Below are positions 40,121 to 57,631 of a DNA stretch of 64,000 nucleotides, in pieces. The notes under the pieces are model-generated. The model did not search any database and was not told the origin of the DNA. It saw nothing but the letters and a program-made list of their open reading frames with translations. Position 1 is the first letter of the stretch, and every line of letters starts with the position of its first letter. Both the position numbers and the translations under genes were made by a program. The DNA comes from Undaria pinnatifida (Eukaryota > Sar > Phaeophyceae > Laminariales > Alariaceae), in contig JABAKD010000025.1 in assembly GCA_012845835.1 (NCBI GenBank), positions 20,871,423 through 20,935,422 of the forward strand, in the 5' to 3' direction.

Positions 40121-41954
40121 ATCGCTGTTGTCGTGTGCCGTTTACTGCTGCTGTGAGACGGTCGTGTTGTCATGTTCATGTCAACAAGGGATCCATGAGA
40201 GAAAAAAACGCATCAAAATCTTTATGAACTCTTCTGTAAAGCACTTTCGAAGGACAAGCCACAAGCGAAGAGAAGCAGAACGCTGCACGCTCAGCAGAAG
40301 AGCTAAACACCGTTGCGTGCACTCCTGAAGAAGCGATGCAGGACGGAGAATGGGCGAATAGTACGGCCCAAGAAGGTCAAGAGATCGTCGAGGTAGGGAG
40401 TCAACGCACAGAGTTGTGCGGTGAAGCAATTATCTGATAAGAAAATATGGAAACATCGAAACCCAAACCCATCGTCTTGATAGCAAGAGGCTATGATACC
40501 GCAGTACATCTAACCTCCCCACGGTTGCGGTTGTCGCTAGTAGGCCACTCTCGGCCTCCGCATGGTATCATAAACTATACAGAACCACCCCCTAGCAATA
40601 GTCGCGCGTTGTTTGAATGGCGCTGAACCAGCCGCACCGCCTGTTTTCGAGAAAGCGAAAGAGAAATTCAAAATCGCGACCATCTACATGCTGTTCCGTG
40701 TTTTGCTCTTGTTTGAAATCTTTCACGCCGGCTGTTGGCATCGATCTCTTCCTCGACTCCCTTTATCCTTTGTTTGAGCACCGAGCTCTTGAGGCGTACC
40801 AGGTATCATTTACAACATACGGGTAAAATCGACTATTCTTCGCAGTTCGTGCACAAGAGGTCTGCATGGCTATACATGGGTTGAAGACGGCCCCTGTACC
40901 CTCAACCATAGCCTTCGCCCCGTGTACCCTCAGCAGGATTAAGAACCATAGCCTTCGGGGCTTACGAATCGATCCCATACGTAAAGAGGTTGCCGATTCG
41001 GTGCGCAACGGTGAGAGGCGAAGAGTATTCCTGGGCAAAGATGTCAAGGGCCTGTGACAGATGGCCGTGTATACCAGTATACCAGGTATACCAGTATTCC
41101 GTGTAGGCACGTGGCATACTGCAGTAGTGTCGGATTAGTTTTGGTGCTGGAGCTCCTAAAAGTGTGACTGACAACGCCCAAAATCTCCTGACATGTTAGC
41201 TTGTCGGTATGACACCTTGGTACCTTTCGCTAACCCCAGAGCACCGCAACCGCCACAACGCAGGAACTCTACTTGAACGTGGGCGGCCTCGTCGGCGCTG
41301 TGTCGAACATCGAGGGCACTGGGCAACTTATCACAGGCGAGCACCATACACAGTGTGAACGAACCCGTCGTGTTTCACCTCCCACCTCCCGCTAGCCATG
41401 TCGAAGACGGTGGGAAAGCAATTGTGGCACAGCAGTCTATTATAGCAGTACGGCTTCGTGTATGATTTGACATCCGACATGGAGAGGAGACTCCCCCCCC
41501 TACGGTACAGACTACAAAACCAGGCAGCGACAGTTGCGGTCTGGTCACGCAATGGCATGCCCACCTATAATACCAGTACGTGACAAAGTTCATTATGATG
41601 TCGTCAGCAGTTGTGTGGGACACGGGGATACGCAAATTAACCAAATACTAACATCTAAAAACCCGAACGCAACCGGGAGCCCAGGGTCCACTACGAGAAC
41701 ACCCAAACTCCCTCATCTCACTCTATAAACTATCCTCTCGCTTAACGCGAAAGTGGTTTGTGAAGGCACCCACTTGCCATATACACGAAAGAGCAAGCGA
41801 GTCTCGGCCTCGGTCAACCCCGTCCAACCTAGACGACGCGCAAAATACCGGTAACTATTAATATCTAAACCAGTCAAACGCACCTTCCACTACTAACGCC
41901 GCTCGAACACGCCGACACACCCATTCTGACACCGCACCCCACCCCACTTCATAG
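40121..41954. other. Divergent intergenic region; first exon of the Nup43-like gene not found
   Basis: The minus-strand plastid gene starts at 40120 and the plus-strand Nup43-like gene must start here or further left, so this may be a shared divergent promoter region. Unassigned open stretches include a Glu-rich plus frame at about 40240-40430 (PEEAMQDGEWANSTAQEG) and frames open on both strands at 41156-41564. None matches the expected Nup43 N-terminus. Copies of TACCAGGTA lie at about 40800 and 41085. Confidence 0.4.
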
Positions 41955-45754
<3,800 letters not shown>

Positions 45755-45764
45755 GCTTTGTTTT

Positions 45765-45985
45765 TTTATAGTTGGCGGTTGGCCGTTGGGGACTGGTCGT
45801 TGGATATTGGTTATTGGCTGGTTGGGCTTGGTCTTTGGTGATTGGTTGTTTGTGATTGATCGTTGATGATTGGTCGTTGCTGATTGGTCGTTTGTGGTTG
45901 GTTGTTGGTGTTCGGTGGTTGTTCGTTGATGATTTGTCGTCGGTGATTGGTCGTTGGCGATTGACCGTCGGTGATTGGTCAACGT
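45765..45985. repeat. Degenerate GATTGGTCGTTG tandem repeat
   Basis: About eighteen imperfect units of (G)ATTGGT(C/T)GTTG begin some ten bases after the Nup43-like stop codon. The tract probably lies in the 3' UTR or just beyond. Antisense open frames across it are repeat artefacts. Confidence 0.85.
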
Positions 45986-48900
45986 GGCTGTGTTGTCCTG
46001 TTCACCCTCCTGGCTCCGGGCAGCGCGTTTCGACTTGGACGGTGTTCGTGAGTGCAATCAACTGCAACGAATTGTCGGTTCCGCTCGAAATCCCGGTGAA
46101 GGATAGGTGGGTAGATCCTGCCGCTTTTGTAATACGTATGTTCGTATGTAGTGGTATGTGCTCGCGGCATGCTTGCGACAAGGAACAAGGAAACCGGAGG
46201 GGGGCATGCGAGGGAAGTCACGAATTAACCACGTTAGGGACCCGATGAAGAGCGACTAAATATCGAGGAGGGCGACGATATTTTCGATTTCAACCGCGAG
46301 CGGACACGAAAAACTTCGGCAAAAATACTAGTTTCTATCATCGTGCTTTGCGCGTGTCGTGTGGTTCCTTAGGTTGCACATCGGACGCATCCCCTGCCAC
46401 TCAGCATCTGGGGCTGTTTCGTGTGGCCGATGCTGAAGTAATCTTGCTGTACCGATATTGTTTCCGATTTTGATAGGGCTTTCTTTACTACTCTTGTAAA
46501 CTCTTTGTAAAAGCCGTGAAGCATGCCTCGTCGCGTGCGATGTATTGTGTGGTACATCCGCATGCGGGCGGGCGGGCGGGCGGCGGCGACATATCTTCAG
46601 GAGAAAATATACCAGCGAAAACGCATGCTGTCACGTAGAGATCCATCCATTAAAGGTGACCAGTAAGTAACAGGTGATTCTGTTTCACCACACCACGTCG
46701 ATTGGTTAACGGCGAAGACGCGCCATAGATAAAGAAAGGTTGCAAATATTAGACTCATGTATTATATTATGGGCAGCTTCATAATTTACTCGTGTTACAA
46801 CTATGTCTTTCTGCGACAGAGTCGCTTCGGGTAAAACACAACAAAACAAAAACAGTATATACCATGCATGTCATGTCACGTGCTGGACCATACATACGTA
46901 CACAGCTTCAGGTCAGCATCACGCAGCACATACAGGGGCACGATGCGGTACGCCTTCCCCCCCCCGCAACCCGGTCTACTGCTGTACGAAGATACACACA
47001 CTTACTGCCTTTCGCAACAGGACAAGTCTTCTACATCCCCTTCCTTCACTGCAGCCACCCCCAGCGACTTTTACAATCCAATCCTAACCATAGTGCACAC
47101 TAAAAAAAGACCAACCGAAGTCGTAGCCAGCGCAGCAAACCCCCCCTGTAGCCCCAAACATCACCCCGCCCCTCCCTCCAACTCTACAACAACGCCATTC
47201 ATTCTGTAAGGAAACACAGAGCTTACTCCTAACGCATGCGTATATATAACGTAGCAAACTACACTAAAAGAAAATGAGCAAGGGGGTAGGAAAAGTGGAC
47301 TGATAACTGTGTGATGGGAAGGGGAGTGGGGTCATCGCTACCGTTGGGAAACATACCCACCCGTGGTACAAAAACTAAACGAGTATACGTACACGCCAAA
47401 CCAGACACTAACACGTCTACCCGTCAGCGATCCCCAAGGGCCACACCAACGCGAAATCAAGGAGCCCACGTGGCTCATACTGCTGTGCCAGTGGCCAGCT
47501 TTCGAGACTGCTACTCAGAGAAAGAGATTGGTGCCCCCAGTTTTTCCAGTTAGACGCTGAAGACGACCAGAGTCGACGAACGATAATCGGCCAATAAATA
47601 TTCCGCAATAAAAAAATTGACTAGGAGGAAAAATGCGGGCACCAAGTATCATCGTTCTAAAAGTTACCAATAGGAAAACTGCGTGCGCCCAATGTCTGAT
47701 GCTATCATACTGGAACATGGAGGTGGAAGACCACTTGGTTTCTTGCCGTGAGACATACCAATTTCAACAAAACATTTACTCGCCAGAACGTAGAGTGAAG
47801 CGGAGGCGCTCCTGCCGCCGCAACGCCGCTGCCGCTATGCTACCGTGCGTAACGAAAACCATACGTAGCCAAGTCCCCAAGGGAACAAGCACCATCACAG
47901 GCTCGTGGCGGCAACCACCGTACAAGTGCGGTGGTTGCGCACACAGGCCCTCTTAGAATCGAAACAAAACACATGCACCATGTGGTCGTAATGCGACGGG
48001 CGGAGAGCCCCAACTAGCACAAGTATACTGGGCAGGCTCTTCATCATCCCTCTGGACCCGTTACTACCGCAAAAAAATAACGCGACACAAGTCTCAAGGA
48101 GTTTGCCTCCAAACAAGTGGACGCAGTTTTGAAGGGGATAACAAACATAAACCACCTTCCAAGTCAGCGAGCCTCTTCCACCCCTCTCAACAGAACACAA
48201 CACCATGTGCGCATCCGTCGAGCAAGCGAGAACGCGACCAAGCGGGCAGACACATCATGTGACGGTATCTTCAGGAAACCAACTGCACGCGAAGACGAAA
48301 AAAATATATCACCGTGCGCGCGCAGCGCACCATGCAAGGAGATATACCACACAGACGTAACAAGTAGAAGAAAACTCGATATTTCAACCAAAGTGAAAAA
48401 GGCCGAAGGGAGGGGGGAGGAGGAGGATAAGAAATAAGAAAACATGTACAAACACGCATCTCTCTACCCCTTTCCCCTCCCCTGCTCTTTCCTCCGCGGT
48501 GGCAACCAACAATTTAATAATCTTCATGTATAACACATTCCCGCCACCGCGGGCCGCGCGGAAGAAAAGTAAATCCGCAAACGACATATTTTTCTCCAAC
48601 ACCATCCAGGACGCCCCCCAGCTACCCCCCTCACCTGCACTGCCCCCGCCTCCAACCCATAACCACGAGCATTCACATCTCCTAATCCGTCCAAACAACT
48701 AGCTCCGATTAGTCGGCGGCCCTCACGACCGGCAACATCAAACGACCACCAAACAGCGACGCCGGCGCCGTACCGGAGCACACCAAGTCGAGGCACATCG
48801 ACGACCACAAAATTCGAACCAAAAACTCTAAACAAGGACACACGTTCACACAGCAGCGCCAGCAGCAAAATCCGAAGCCAGCAGAGGCAGCAGTACCACC

Positions 48901-50330
48901 ACCACCACCATCGACAAAAACAGAAAGCAGAAGCGAGCAACATGAACAGAAAACAGTAATCGCGTCGAATCGCAGCCGAACACATTGGAACACGCGCACA
49001 TGCGTAGACACAAGTATCCTCTCCCCGCCCAACCCCTCACCTCATCACTACGTACGCGCCACCATATCGGTCGGTCCAGGGCACTCCTTTTCGCACCCGA
49101 ACGCTTATCGCGCACGAGCAAACAAACACTCCTTAACGCAATCCCACCCCCCTTTGTTTACCAAATCAAGAGTCCTCACACCATCCACCAACGAACTCCC
49201 ACCAGGGTTTTTGGCCGAGCTAAGCCTCCCCACTACAAAATTTGAAAAAAGAAAAAGCCCAACTAAATCACAAAAAAGAAAAAAAACATATCATGGGTCT
49301 AATAAAGGCGCCAAGAAAAACGTTAAAATAAAGAACCAACGGGTCTACCAAAAGGGTGCGCCCTGCCCGCGCGTAGGTTCGAGTTTCTACCGGCCAACTT
49401 TGTCAACAAGTACGGTTCCTATAGGCCGATTGTTGACCAATTATACAAAACGCACGAGTATATACGCAACTAACGTAACTACTGTGTACTGGCTAAGTGA
49501 TTAGATGGTATACTGTTACACAGCCGCAGACAACGAGGATGGCGACGCCTGTCGGACCTCGGAGAATTTCACCGTGCCCGTGTTAGTGAGCGCTTGGTAC
49601 CAAGATTCCGCCTGCCGGAGGCACCGTTGCGCGCACCCGCACCACGCTCCACGTTCCTCGTCTGTCGGGCGGACAGCGGGAAGGCAATCGGGCGGACAGC
49701 GGGAAGGCGCATATGCAGGCAGGTAGGCAGGCAGGAAGGAAGGTAAGAGAGGACGATACTGATAGAGACATATAGACGAAAACACAGAGACAAACACAGA
49801 CCGATCCATAGATATAGACAAGCAGACAGACAGGCGAACAAGACTCAGGCAGACAGGCAGGAATGCAGACAGACATACTGTACACCGATATGCAGACGGT
49901 CAGATATTAATATCGACGTAAGTAAAGACCGACGGAAAAGGAAGATACAGATACAGGCAGACATCTAGACACACAGAGAGGGATACAGGGACAGACATGC
50001 AAACAAACAGACAGGCAGGTAGGCAGACATGCAGCCGAACAGGCATACAGATACGTAGATACCTGGTACATATAAAGTTAATACGAAGTGACATGCAAGC
50101 AGAGAGACACAGCCAGGCAGGTTGGCGGCACATGTTCCCGTCTGAGGCGGGCAGTGAGTAAACGGTGGGGAAAAATATCGCGCTTGATCGATCGATTGAC
50201 CAGGATGGTTCCTTTCTACAAGAGCGACTAGTGTTTGTGCGTCCCACTGCGACGCAACAAAAAAGAAGCGAAACCTACCGGCATGTGCATCCCCGACCCT
50301 GCAAGCCCGCCCGCCTACCCCGAACCTCAC
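45986..50330. other. Region of about 4 kb without a confident gene
   Basis: Exon-like pieces on the minus strand (48054-47896, MKSLPSILVLVGALRPSHYD after a T-rich acceptor; about 48640-48490, MSFADLLFFRAARGGGNVL) could be downstream exons of the minus gene at 51774-50331, but I found no consistent joins. A (GGGC)n run lies at 46565-46584. The rest is low-complexity. Confidence 0.35.
49690..50115. repeat. Degenerate CAGA/GGCA tetranucleotide tract
   Basis: Over 400 bp of the plus strand is built of imperfect CAGACAGA, GGCAGGCA and GATA words, an old expanded microsatellite. The long Cys/Leu-rich antisense frames across it are artefacts. Confidence 0.85.
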
Positions 50331-51774
50331 CATCCGAGTCTTCTAATTCCCCATCGTCCCTCCTCTTCTCAGATCGCGGCCGCGCAGGATTGGTCTGCTG
50401 CTCCCTCCTCTGCCCCGCGACAACTGCGCCCTTTTGCCGCCATGCCGAAGCCCCGGCCCCCGCCGCCGCGGCCGCCACCCTCAAGGGGGGCTCAGACGCT
50501 TTATTCTCGATCTCAATAAACAGCGGTCTCGACAGCCGCAAGGGTCTTTTGCAGGTAGGACGCCCCTCACCCCCCCCTCTCCCGCCGCCGCTGCCGCACC
50601 GCCTCCCTCTCCTCGCGGCGGCTTCGGCTCCCCTTCTGCTGCCATTCTCTTCCAATCTATTAGCGATATCCCCCCCAGAAGCCACTGCCCTCTTCGCTCG
50701 GCCCGCCCCCATCGCCGCCTTTCGAGCTGCACGTCTCCCGCCCAGCCCTAACGACGCGCCGCCGCTCCTCCCGAGGCCCGTCGCTATTCCAGCCCTGCCA
50801 CAGCCGTTGCCGCAAAACGGGGCTAGGAGGGACTCCCGCGCTTCCCCATCGCCATCCAATTTTGCTCCAGCACCACCCCCACCACCACACTCACTACCAA
50901 CACCACACTCGCCACCGCCCCCACCTCCAACACAGCCGCTAACACCGCCACATCCACTACCACCGCCACAGCCGGTGCCGAAGCTTTCGGTGAGGGTGCT
51001 TCTAGCGCTAGAAGTTGGCGGTGGTGTCGTTGTTGCCACGCCCTTGCTGCGAGGGCCCGCGACGACGCCGCCGTCTGAGACTCGTCTCTTGCCGTTGCCA
51101 ACCACCGCGTATCGTCCCGCGGCTGTAGTCTCTTCGATCTGACAACATATTATAGCACGTAGTGTCCAGGAGGAGTACGCCGTGTGCGATCCGGGGGGGG
51201 GAGGGGATAGTCTTGTGTTAGCACGGAGGATGGGAGGGAGCACTTTGTCTACGGCTAACATTTCGTGGGCCTTGCGGGCGACAATACAGTACAACACAGC
51301 AATCCAAAACTGCATGGCACAGCAAAAAACACAACACAAGCACAGCACAGCACCGACCGCTCAACGCACCAGCCCAGCACAAGCACAAGCGCATCAAGCC
51401 ACAAAACTCAGCCAGACCCAGCCCACTCCACCCCAGCCCAGCACAACCACAACGACGGCGCAAGCCTAGCCCACCTCACCACAAGCCTCACCTCCCCCTC
51501 CGAGCCCCACGTCTCCTCCTCCGCTGAGCTAAATCCATCGTCCAAATGAAATCGCATCAGCCCGTCAGCACCCTCACCACCACCACCATAAGCGCTCCTG
51601 CCCCCGCTGGAGATACTGCCGCGACTACCTCCGCTAATACTGCTATCAACACCTTGACTGCCGTAGAGGGAGTTCGAGTACGATGGCCCGAAGTGCCCCA
51701 CGCAACCAGAAGAACCGCTGTCACCCCAGCCCCTCCCCGGCAGAGAGAGCGGAGGGGTAGTGTTGCACGACATT
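50331..51774 (-). CDS. Hypothetical Gly/Ser-rich, low-complexity protein (partial, 2 exons)
   Basis: Exon 51774-51492 (MSCNTTPPLSLPGRGWGDSG, then DDGFSSAEEETWGSEGE) ends at a GTGAGG donor in phase 0. Exon 51138-50331 starts after TATGTTGTCAG in phase 0 (IEETTAAGRYAVVGNGKRR), continues through a Gly-rich and Arg/Ala-rich stretch, and ends SEKRRDDGELEDSDG at a GTGAGG donor. No domain is recognised. Upstream and downstream exons are missing; a possible next exon begins at 50248, but the 82-nt intron would be the shortest here. A proline-rich plus-strand frame covers the same DNA, so strand choice rests on splice sites and the acidic Ser/Glu motifs. Confidence 0.35.
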
Positions 51775-52023
51775 CTGCGGCCAGGCGGCTTTCCTAAACC
51801 TGGTACGTTTCGAGAGCATGGAACGCGACCCGCAAGAGTGCGTGTGTGTGGACCGAAGGTCGTCATGTGAGATATTTTGCATCGAGCGAAATTGCTTGGG
51901 GTTATCCGTTTCGTGAACCTGAGACCCCCCCCCCCCGACAGAGCGGCATGTGTTCGCGGAGGGTGAGAGGACATGGACGGTTATAAAACAGTATGGTTCG
52001 CATCGCGGACACATGATCATAAC

Positions 52024-52112
52024 TTAACGCCTGTACAACTGGAAACCCTTCTATTGACAACTTTACTTGAAGTCAGTATAGGGAGGGATTTCGGGGCTCT
52101 GAAGGGGTTAAC
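52024..52112 (+). repeat. Dispersed short repeat, copy B
   Basis: This is the second copy of the element at 32365-32460, in the same orientation, sharing TACAACTGGAAACCC and GGGGCTCTGAAGGGGTTAA with substitutions between. Confidence 0.7.
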
Positions 52113-55100
52113 GCACCGTGAACATATGAGCATTACGTTTTGCATCGCGGATGTATGATATCATGCGAGCCTTGTGTTTGCATCACGGATCACGGACATA
52201 CATGAACATTACTCACTTTTTTTCGCATCGGGCGAGATCGTTTGGGGCTGAACGGCCAACACTGTCTTCCGATAAAGCGAGCAGAATTGATCAAATACTC
52301 AGTAGACCTTTCGTACCACATATTCGACAAAGCTCGTTCATTGGTCAACTACACATGTTTCGGCATGTTTCAGTTTTCAAAACACGAACACACCCAAAAT
52401 TTGCACCCTGAACCCGCTTGGCACCCTGGTCCCACCCACACCTTGATCCCACCCGGACCTGAGTCCTCCAAACTAATGCCGGGTATGTTTGTAGAAGTCA
52501 CGAGGTATACAATTGGACGCCGGCAGGGCTCATCAAGCACCCAGATCCGACGCAGACTAAAATCGAGGTAGAGGATCGAGCGTGGGTCATGGCCGACAAA
52601 CAATTTTGTCGAAATCAGTGGCAAACGTCGCGTTGCTGTACGTATGAAGCGTGGTTGCGCAATTATTAATAGCACCAAATCAGGTGCCGCCTGCCAGGTA
52701 TGACATGCGACAAGAATAACTCCCCATGTATGGCTCGAATTCGAAGGTTACATCATACCAGGTATTCGTAGGAGCCACCTGGTACATGTGTAAAGCTAAA
52801 GTTAAAAAATTACTTGCTCGTGCATGTGACGAACGATTTTTGCTCCACCGCTAACGATGACGTCACCTATTCCAAGGACCTTCGAATAAAACGGCGGCAG
52901 GTCGTTTCTCGAGACTGCTCGTCGAATTGACAAGAACAACTAAAACTTTGCAATTTCCGTCCCCACTTTCCGATTTTGCAATACAAAAGCAGAAAACAAT
53001 ACGGGGTATAAACCAAGGTAGTAATAATAATTGCAAAACTTTGCCATAAATATCAAGCAGTACAGAATACCTGGTACAACACAGCAGTACGTGAACATCT
53101 CGGTCTGCGACGCAATCGCCGGGCCACATGGGGCCAGGGAGAACGCGACACCGGGGGTTCGCTGCACCCACGAGACCAAAGGTTTCAAACTGTAACATAA
53201 CTTTTCATTCACCTATACTTCGTGTTTAGGGTGTGCAAAATACCTGCCATGGAACCACGGATAAGAGTAGCGATGACATAATGTGTCAACACCAACACCC
53301 GCGGACTACGAGCAAGTGGGGCGATGCAAAAAAATGATATGGCATGTATACAACGATGCGAAAAAGTGAGAACAACAAATTACAACAGCTGTGCAGCCTT
53401 GACGAATAGGAAATTCCTGTACTCTTCCTTTGGGGGTTTTCTTCCGTTGGAAACCGCAACGTAAAGTCTTCCTGCATATCGTATAGTGAATCGCACCGCA
53501 CTACGTAATGCCATCAAATCTCTGATCTCTCAGGTTTACGTCCGCACGCGTTATGATATGTCCTGCCATTTTTGGAACGGCACTGGACGAAACTGCACTT
53601 TTTTTGCTGGCGAGAAAATGCACCGAACCGAACCGTAGGATTTTTTATATCGCATAAACGGACCCAACCGAACAAAACCGTACGACAGGTACTATGCGTC
53701 TGTGCGGGTCGACTTGAGGCAAGGACAAGCGCGCAATGCGAGGCCGTCTTTTGCCTCTTGGCACAAAACCCCTCTTCGTAATGTGTGTTGCCTTCACAAT
53801 AAACCGTCCTTTCTACCCGACGACATCATCAGGACACCCAGCGTCCGTCCCGATTCTTCAATCCTATGCGTAGAGATGCCTGGTACCTGGTATGCAATAA
53901 AACCAAAGGGCGTCGACCATCGTGCATCTATGTTAATGTGTACTGTTTGCGCATCTGTGTCTTCGTGCGCCTGCCCGATTTATTGTCGTAATATACGGTG
54001 TTTGCCACGCAATCATTGATTGCGAGACTTGTACAAAAACAAACTCCACCAACCCGGGGCCTACAGGAGCGAACGAGCTGAAGCTAACTCGTGGCGCTTG
54101 TCTCCTCGCAAGCCATCTCGAGCTGGTCGCGGTCACCGTGCTGTAGCGGCTTAGGCGGCGTTGCTGCTTTGTGTTTTCAAATGGGGCGGGATAAGTTTTC
54201 TTTTCTCCTCGAATGCACGCGGACTACTTGCGAACATGCATACGAGGCACTCTTGCCTCATTTTTATTATTCTACTGGCTCTAGCATTTTTCAATACTTG
54301 GATGGCGAGACCCGCCCCCATTAGACCCGCGATGCGCAATGTTGCCCGAACAGAACGCAACAGCAACCATGGCCCATGCAGATCCGCGAAAAGTCAAATG
54401 CGGTTCTTCCCACAGTTCGGATTTATCGGGTACGGATCCGTGGAGAACCGTTCAAGGATTCATATATCAGGCATTGATCTGGATCTATAGAGAACCGTTG
54501 AACGAAACCGCGTTTGTTTCTACAAAAAACCGCACGAAGGGCAAATATCTGTCACATGTGCACATTCGCCCATATACAGGATTCACTTGATAATCTGCTG
54601 CATTTCCTTCCACAGCTGTCAGATTCTGTCCCCCTCAAAAACGGGTTTAATAGTTCCCGCGCACAGACTGACTAACATCTGTTTCAAGGGGAGTCGCCGA
54701 CCTATATCCTTAATGAGGACACACAACCCGTAATACGCGCGATCGGAGTATCACACACACAGCTTGCAAAGATGAGCTTCGACAAAATCCTCGATCTCAC
54801 AGCTGGAGTGTATTTTCATTTTATAATTTACAAAAACAGGTGCCCACCAAGAAACACTACGACTTCGTATTGATAACAGTTTGCTCCTACATTCATTCCT
54901 ACAATATACCTGGTATTCCTATATTTGGTAATTTGCCAGTATGATGAGCGTTTGCTTTTCTCTCGGTACACACTTCTGTTTTTCCTCCGGAACTAGGGCA
55001 ACAAGGCACGATCACAGAGTAACGCAGCCCCTGTTCCACCTAAGAGGCATTGTCGAGTGCAGCCCCCTACCCGAAGCTCAGTTCAAATAATTTCAACACA

Positions 55101-55599
55101 TCGCAACGAAATACATCACAAGAGGGGCATCGCACACCACCCACCCCGCCCACAGAGTCACAGAGCGAGAGCTACTCCTGAGTGATCTTGACCTGCTCTG
55201 TGCTTGTGTTCGTAACCATATTCATTAAATTTACAGCATGACATTCCAACGAACACTGGTGTGCCCCAGAAAATATTGACCACGAACGAAACTACAAAAT
55301 GACGGAACATGTTACACGTGCATATAATACGAGAACACAAAAAAAAACTTCAGGAGTGCAATTGGACAGAACAACCTGCCCCATATCGTAGTGATTTGGC
55401 AGATTGGCAGGCGTGGAACAAATACCAACGTATAATATGTACAACGTATAATTCGTACTCTTTCCGATATTAAAGCGGAGAAAAAACAAAATAAACCACC
55501 CACCATATCATACATATGATAGAGCAGTATAGTGGAAACTACAGCAGTAATAAACCTATAAAATAGACATGAGGTTACATCTAGCTCAAAATTCGCCAC

Positions 55600-55995
55600 C
55601 TAAAGTAAAAATACCAACACCAACCATTATAGTGGAGAAAAACATTACCTATACAGTACATACAAAAGATACAAAAGAATAGGACCCCTCCCATCTAAAA
55701 AGCTCACCCACATACGAGTAGTATATTACAAGTACCAACAACGCAGCTTGTTTCGTCGAACTCACGGCTGACGTCCTTGAAATAATATACCTGGTATAAA
55801 ACACCAACACCAACCATCAGAGTGGAGAAAAACATTAGTCTATATACATACATATTGTAAAACAAAAGAATAGGACCCCTCCCGTAAAACTCACCCACAT
55901 AGTATAAAACAAGTATGATACCAACAACGCAGCTTGCAAAGATCACAAGTATTGACCCGAAATTCGTCGACCACACGCTTGACGTCCTCAAAATA
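55600..55995 (-). repeat. Tandem pair of a dispersed repeat (copies 2 and 3)
   Basis: Copies at about 55605-55795 and 55799-55995 share CCAACACCAACCAT, GTGGAGAAAAACATTA, AAAGAATAGGACCCCTCCC, CTCACCCACATA, CAACAACGCAGCTTG and the GACGTCCT(T/C)(G/A)AAAATA end. A third copy lies inverted at 31557-31745. Confidence 0.85.
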
Positions 55996-56469
55996 TTAAA
56001 AAAAATATGTACAACGCTGTAATGCTGCAGTTGTTACTGTTTTGCATGTTTTCGCCTGAGTGTCTGGGGTTTGCAATTGATACTTGTAGGGGCTTGTGGT
56101 TTGCCATCGGCGAGTACGTGGGGTACTTCGGGCGGGCGTGTTTGTTTAATTGCCGCAGCAGAAGATCACAAGTATCAACAAAGGTATCCGTGTTCTTCAC
56201 ATCAACCTGATGTTTCCACCCATCTACACCCATCACAACCAGTGTCCGTGCCGAGGCCTCCTAGAGTAGTACTGTCAATACGAGTAATACCGCAGGACTA
56301 ACAAAAGTGAGGATAGTAGACTGCTGCCTACTGACAGGTTTAGTACAAATACGTGCATACTATATAGTCTATTACCTGGCATAATATGCGCACTACTGCG
56401 CATCGCCAATATCATTTACTGCTGTATGATCATACGGGCGAAAACAAGCGTTATGATAGATTGACAATA

Positions 56470-57175
56470 CCAACACATATTGTGATACTATTGGTATGGT
56501 AGCCAAGAATTAAGGCAAAGCGCAACATCTACACAGCCCATGCAGGATTCAGGGGCACTTCTCGTGGAGGAGCGCATTCCCACACAGACGGCGCCGCTAC
56601 TTACAGACTAGCAGTCTACCTACTTGTACACTGTTCTGTACATGAGCATACTTGCATATCATAGCGTAACAGCAGAGGAATTGCATTAGTATATGACGCC
56701 AGATGATATTAACTTCCTGTCATTTTCTCGAGAATTTGTGTGTTCTTCGCGTGACGGAACCAACTACACTACCAGATTTTATCGCACGACTATATATGCA
56801 GGAGCAGTTCTGTTGTTGGTGATACTCACGCAGAATGTAGCTGGCAACACATATTGTGATATTAAAAGTATGGTAGCCAATAATTAAGGCAAATAGCGAC
56901 ATCTACACAGTCAATGCAGGATTGAGGAGCAATTCTCGCGGAGGAGCGCAATCCCAAGACGGCGCCGCTACTTACAGACTATATCATAGCGTAACAGCAG
57001 AGGGAATTGCGCTAGTATATGACGCCAGATGGTATAAATTTGTCAAGAATTTGTGTGTTCTTCGCGTTACGGAACAAACTACACCAGATTTTATAGCACG
57101 ACTATATACGTGCGAGCATTTCCGTTGTTGGTGATGCATACTACGAATAATGTAGCTTGCATCAGGTAACAACAA
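56470..57175. repeat. Imperfect tandem duplication of about 360 bp
   Basis: Both units contain GTATGGTAGCCAA, TTAAGGCAAA, GGCGCCGCTACTTACAGACTA, TCATAGCGTAACAGCAGAGG, GTATATGACGCCAGATG, TTTGTGTGTTCTTCGCGT, ACCAGATTTTAT and CTGTTGTTGGTGAT in order, with indels. A similar CCAACACATATTGTGAT word starts the first and recurs before the second. Confidence 0.8.
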
Positions 57176-57631
57176 ATAATACTTCGAAGTAGTGAGGATA
57201 CCAGGGTTGTTATAAGAAGTGTTCCACCACCGGCTGGAAACCAGCTGGAAACCGTGGTGCGCCGGAGCGGAGGCGCACATTTTGGGTGTGCGTACGTGAA
57301 TTTACTCAAAATGCGCATCTCATTCGCTCGTCTTGCAAAGAACACAGAAACAAGCACAGACAGATCCTGCAGCACATAACTGCATGGAGGTCAGCGCGCA
57401 GGTCAACCTTGAGGAATCTTCGAAATAAATAATGAAATCAATTCATTCGCCCCCTCATCACTGCGATTTTCGTAGCAGCCTGCAGCAACTCGCCTTCGCT
57501 ATCTCACATACTTGGTACTAAATAATGAAAAAAAAACTCACATATTATACAACGGCTGCTGTAAAACTGCTATTCAACGCTATCATCGCAGCCAAAAATG
57601 AAATATCGTGCTCATTCGTTCCAGTGTTTTG

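Larger units (their letters stand above)
51775..57631. other. Gene-poor region with repeats
   Basis: No gene is supported. Exon-like minus-strand pieces are about 53469-53375 (LYVAVSNGRKPPKEEYRNF, to a stop), about 53158-53090 (TPGVAFSLAPCGPAIASQTE) and 54146-54090 (HGDRDQLEMACEETSATS, to a stop); each has a plausible acceptor but no partner. Repeats at 52024-52112, 55600-55995 and 56470-57175 are listed separately. From about 55 kb the DNA becomes AT-rich. Confidence 0.4.

Noticed and set aside
41156-41564. Protein-like frames open on both strands
   Set aside because: Both strands read equally well, neither shows homology or consistent splice phases, and neither gives the missing Nup43 N-terminus.
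49370-49400. GGTTCGAGTTTC, a possible tRNA B box
   Set aside because: No A box or cloverleaf can be drawn upstream.
50165-51142. Plus-strand 325-codon proline-rich frame
   Set aside because: Low-complexity GC-rich DNA is open on both strands; the minus strand has matched splice sites and phases, the plus strand does not.
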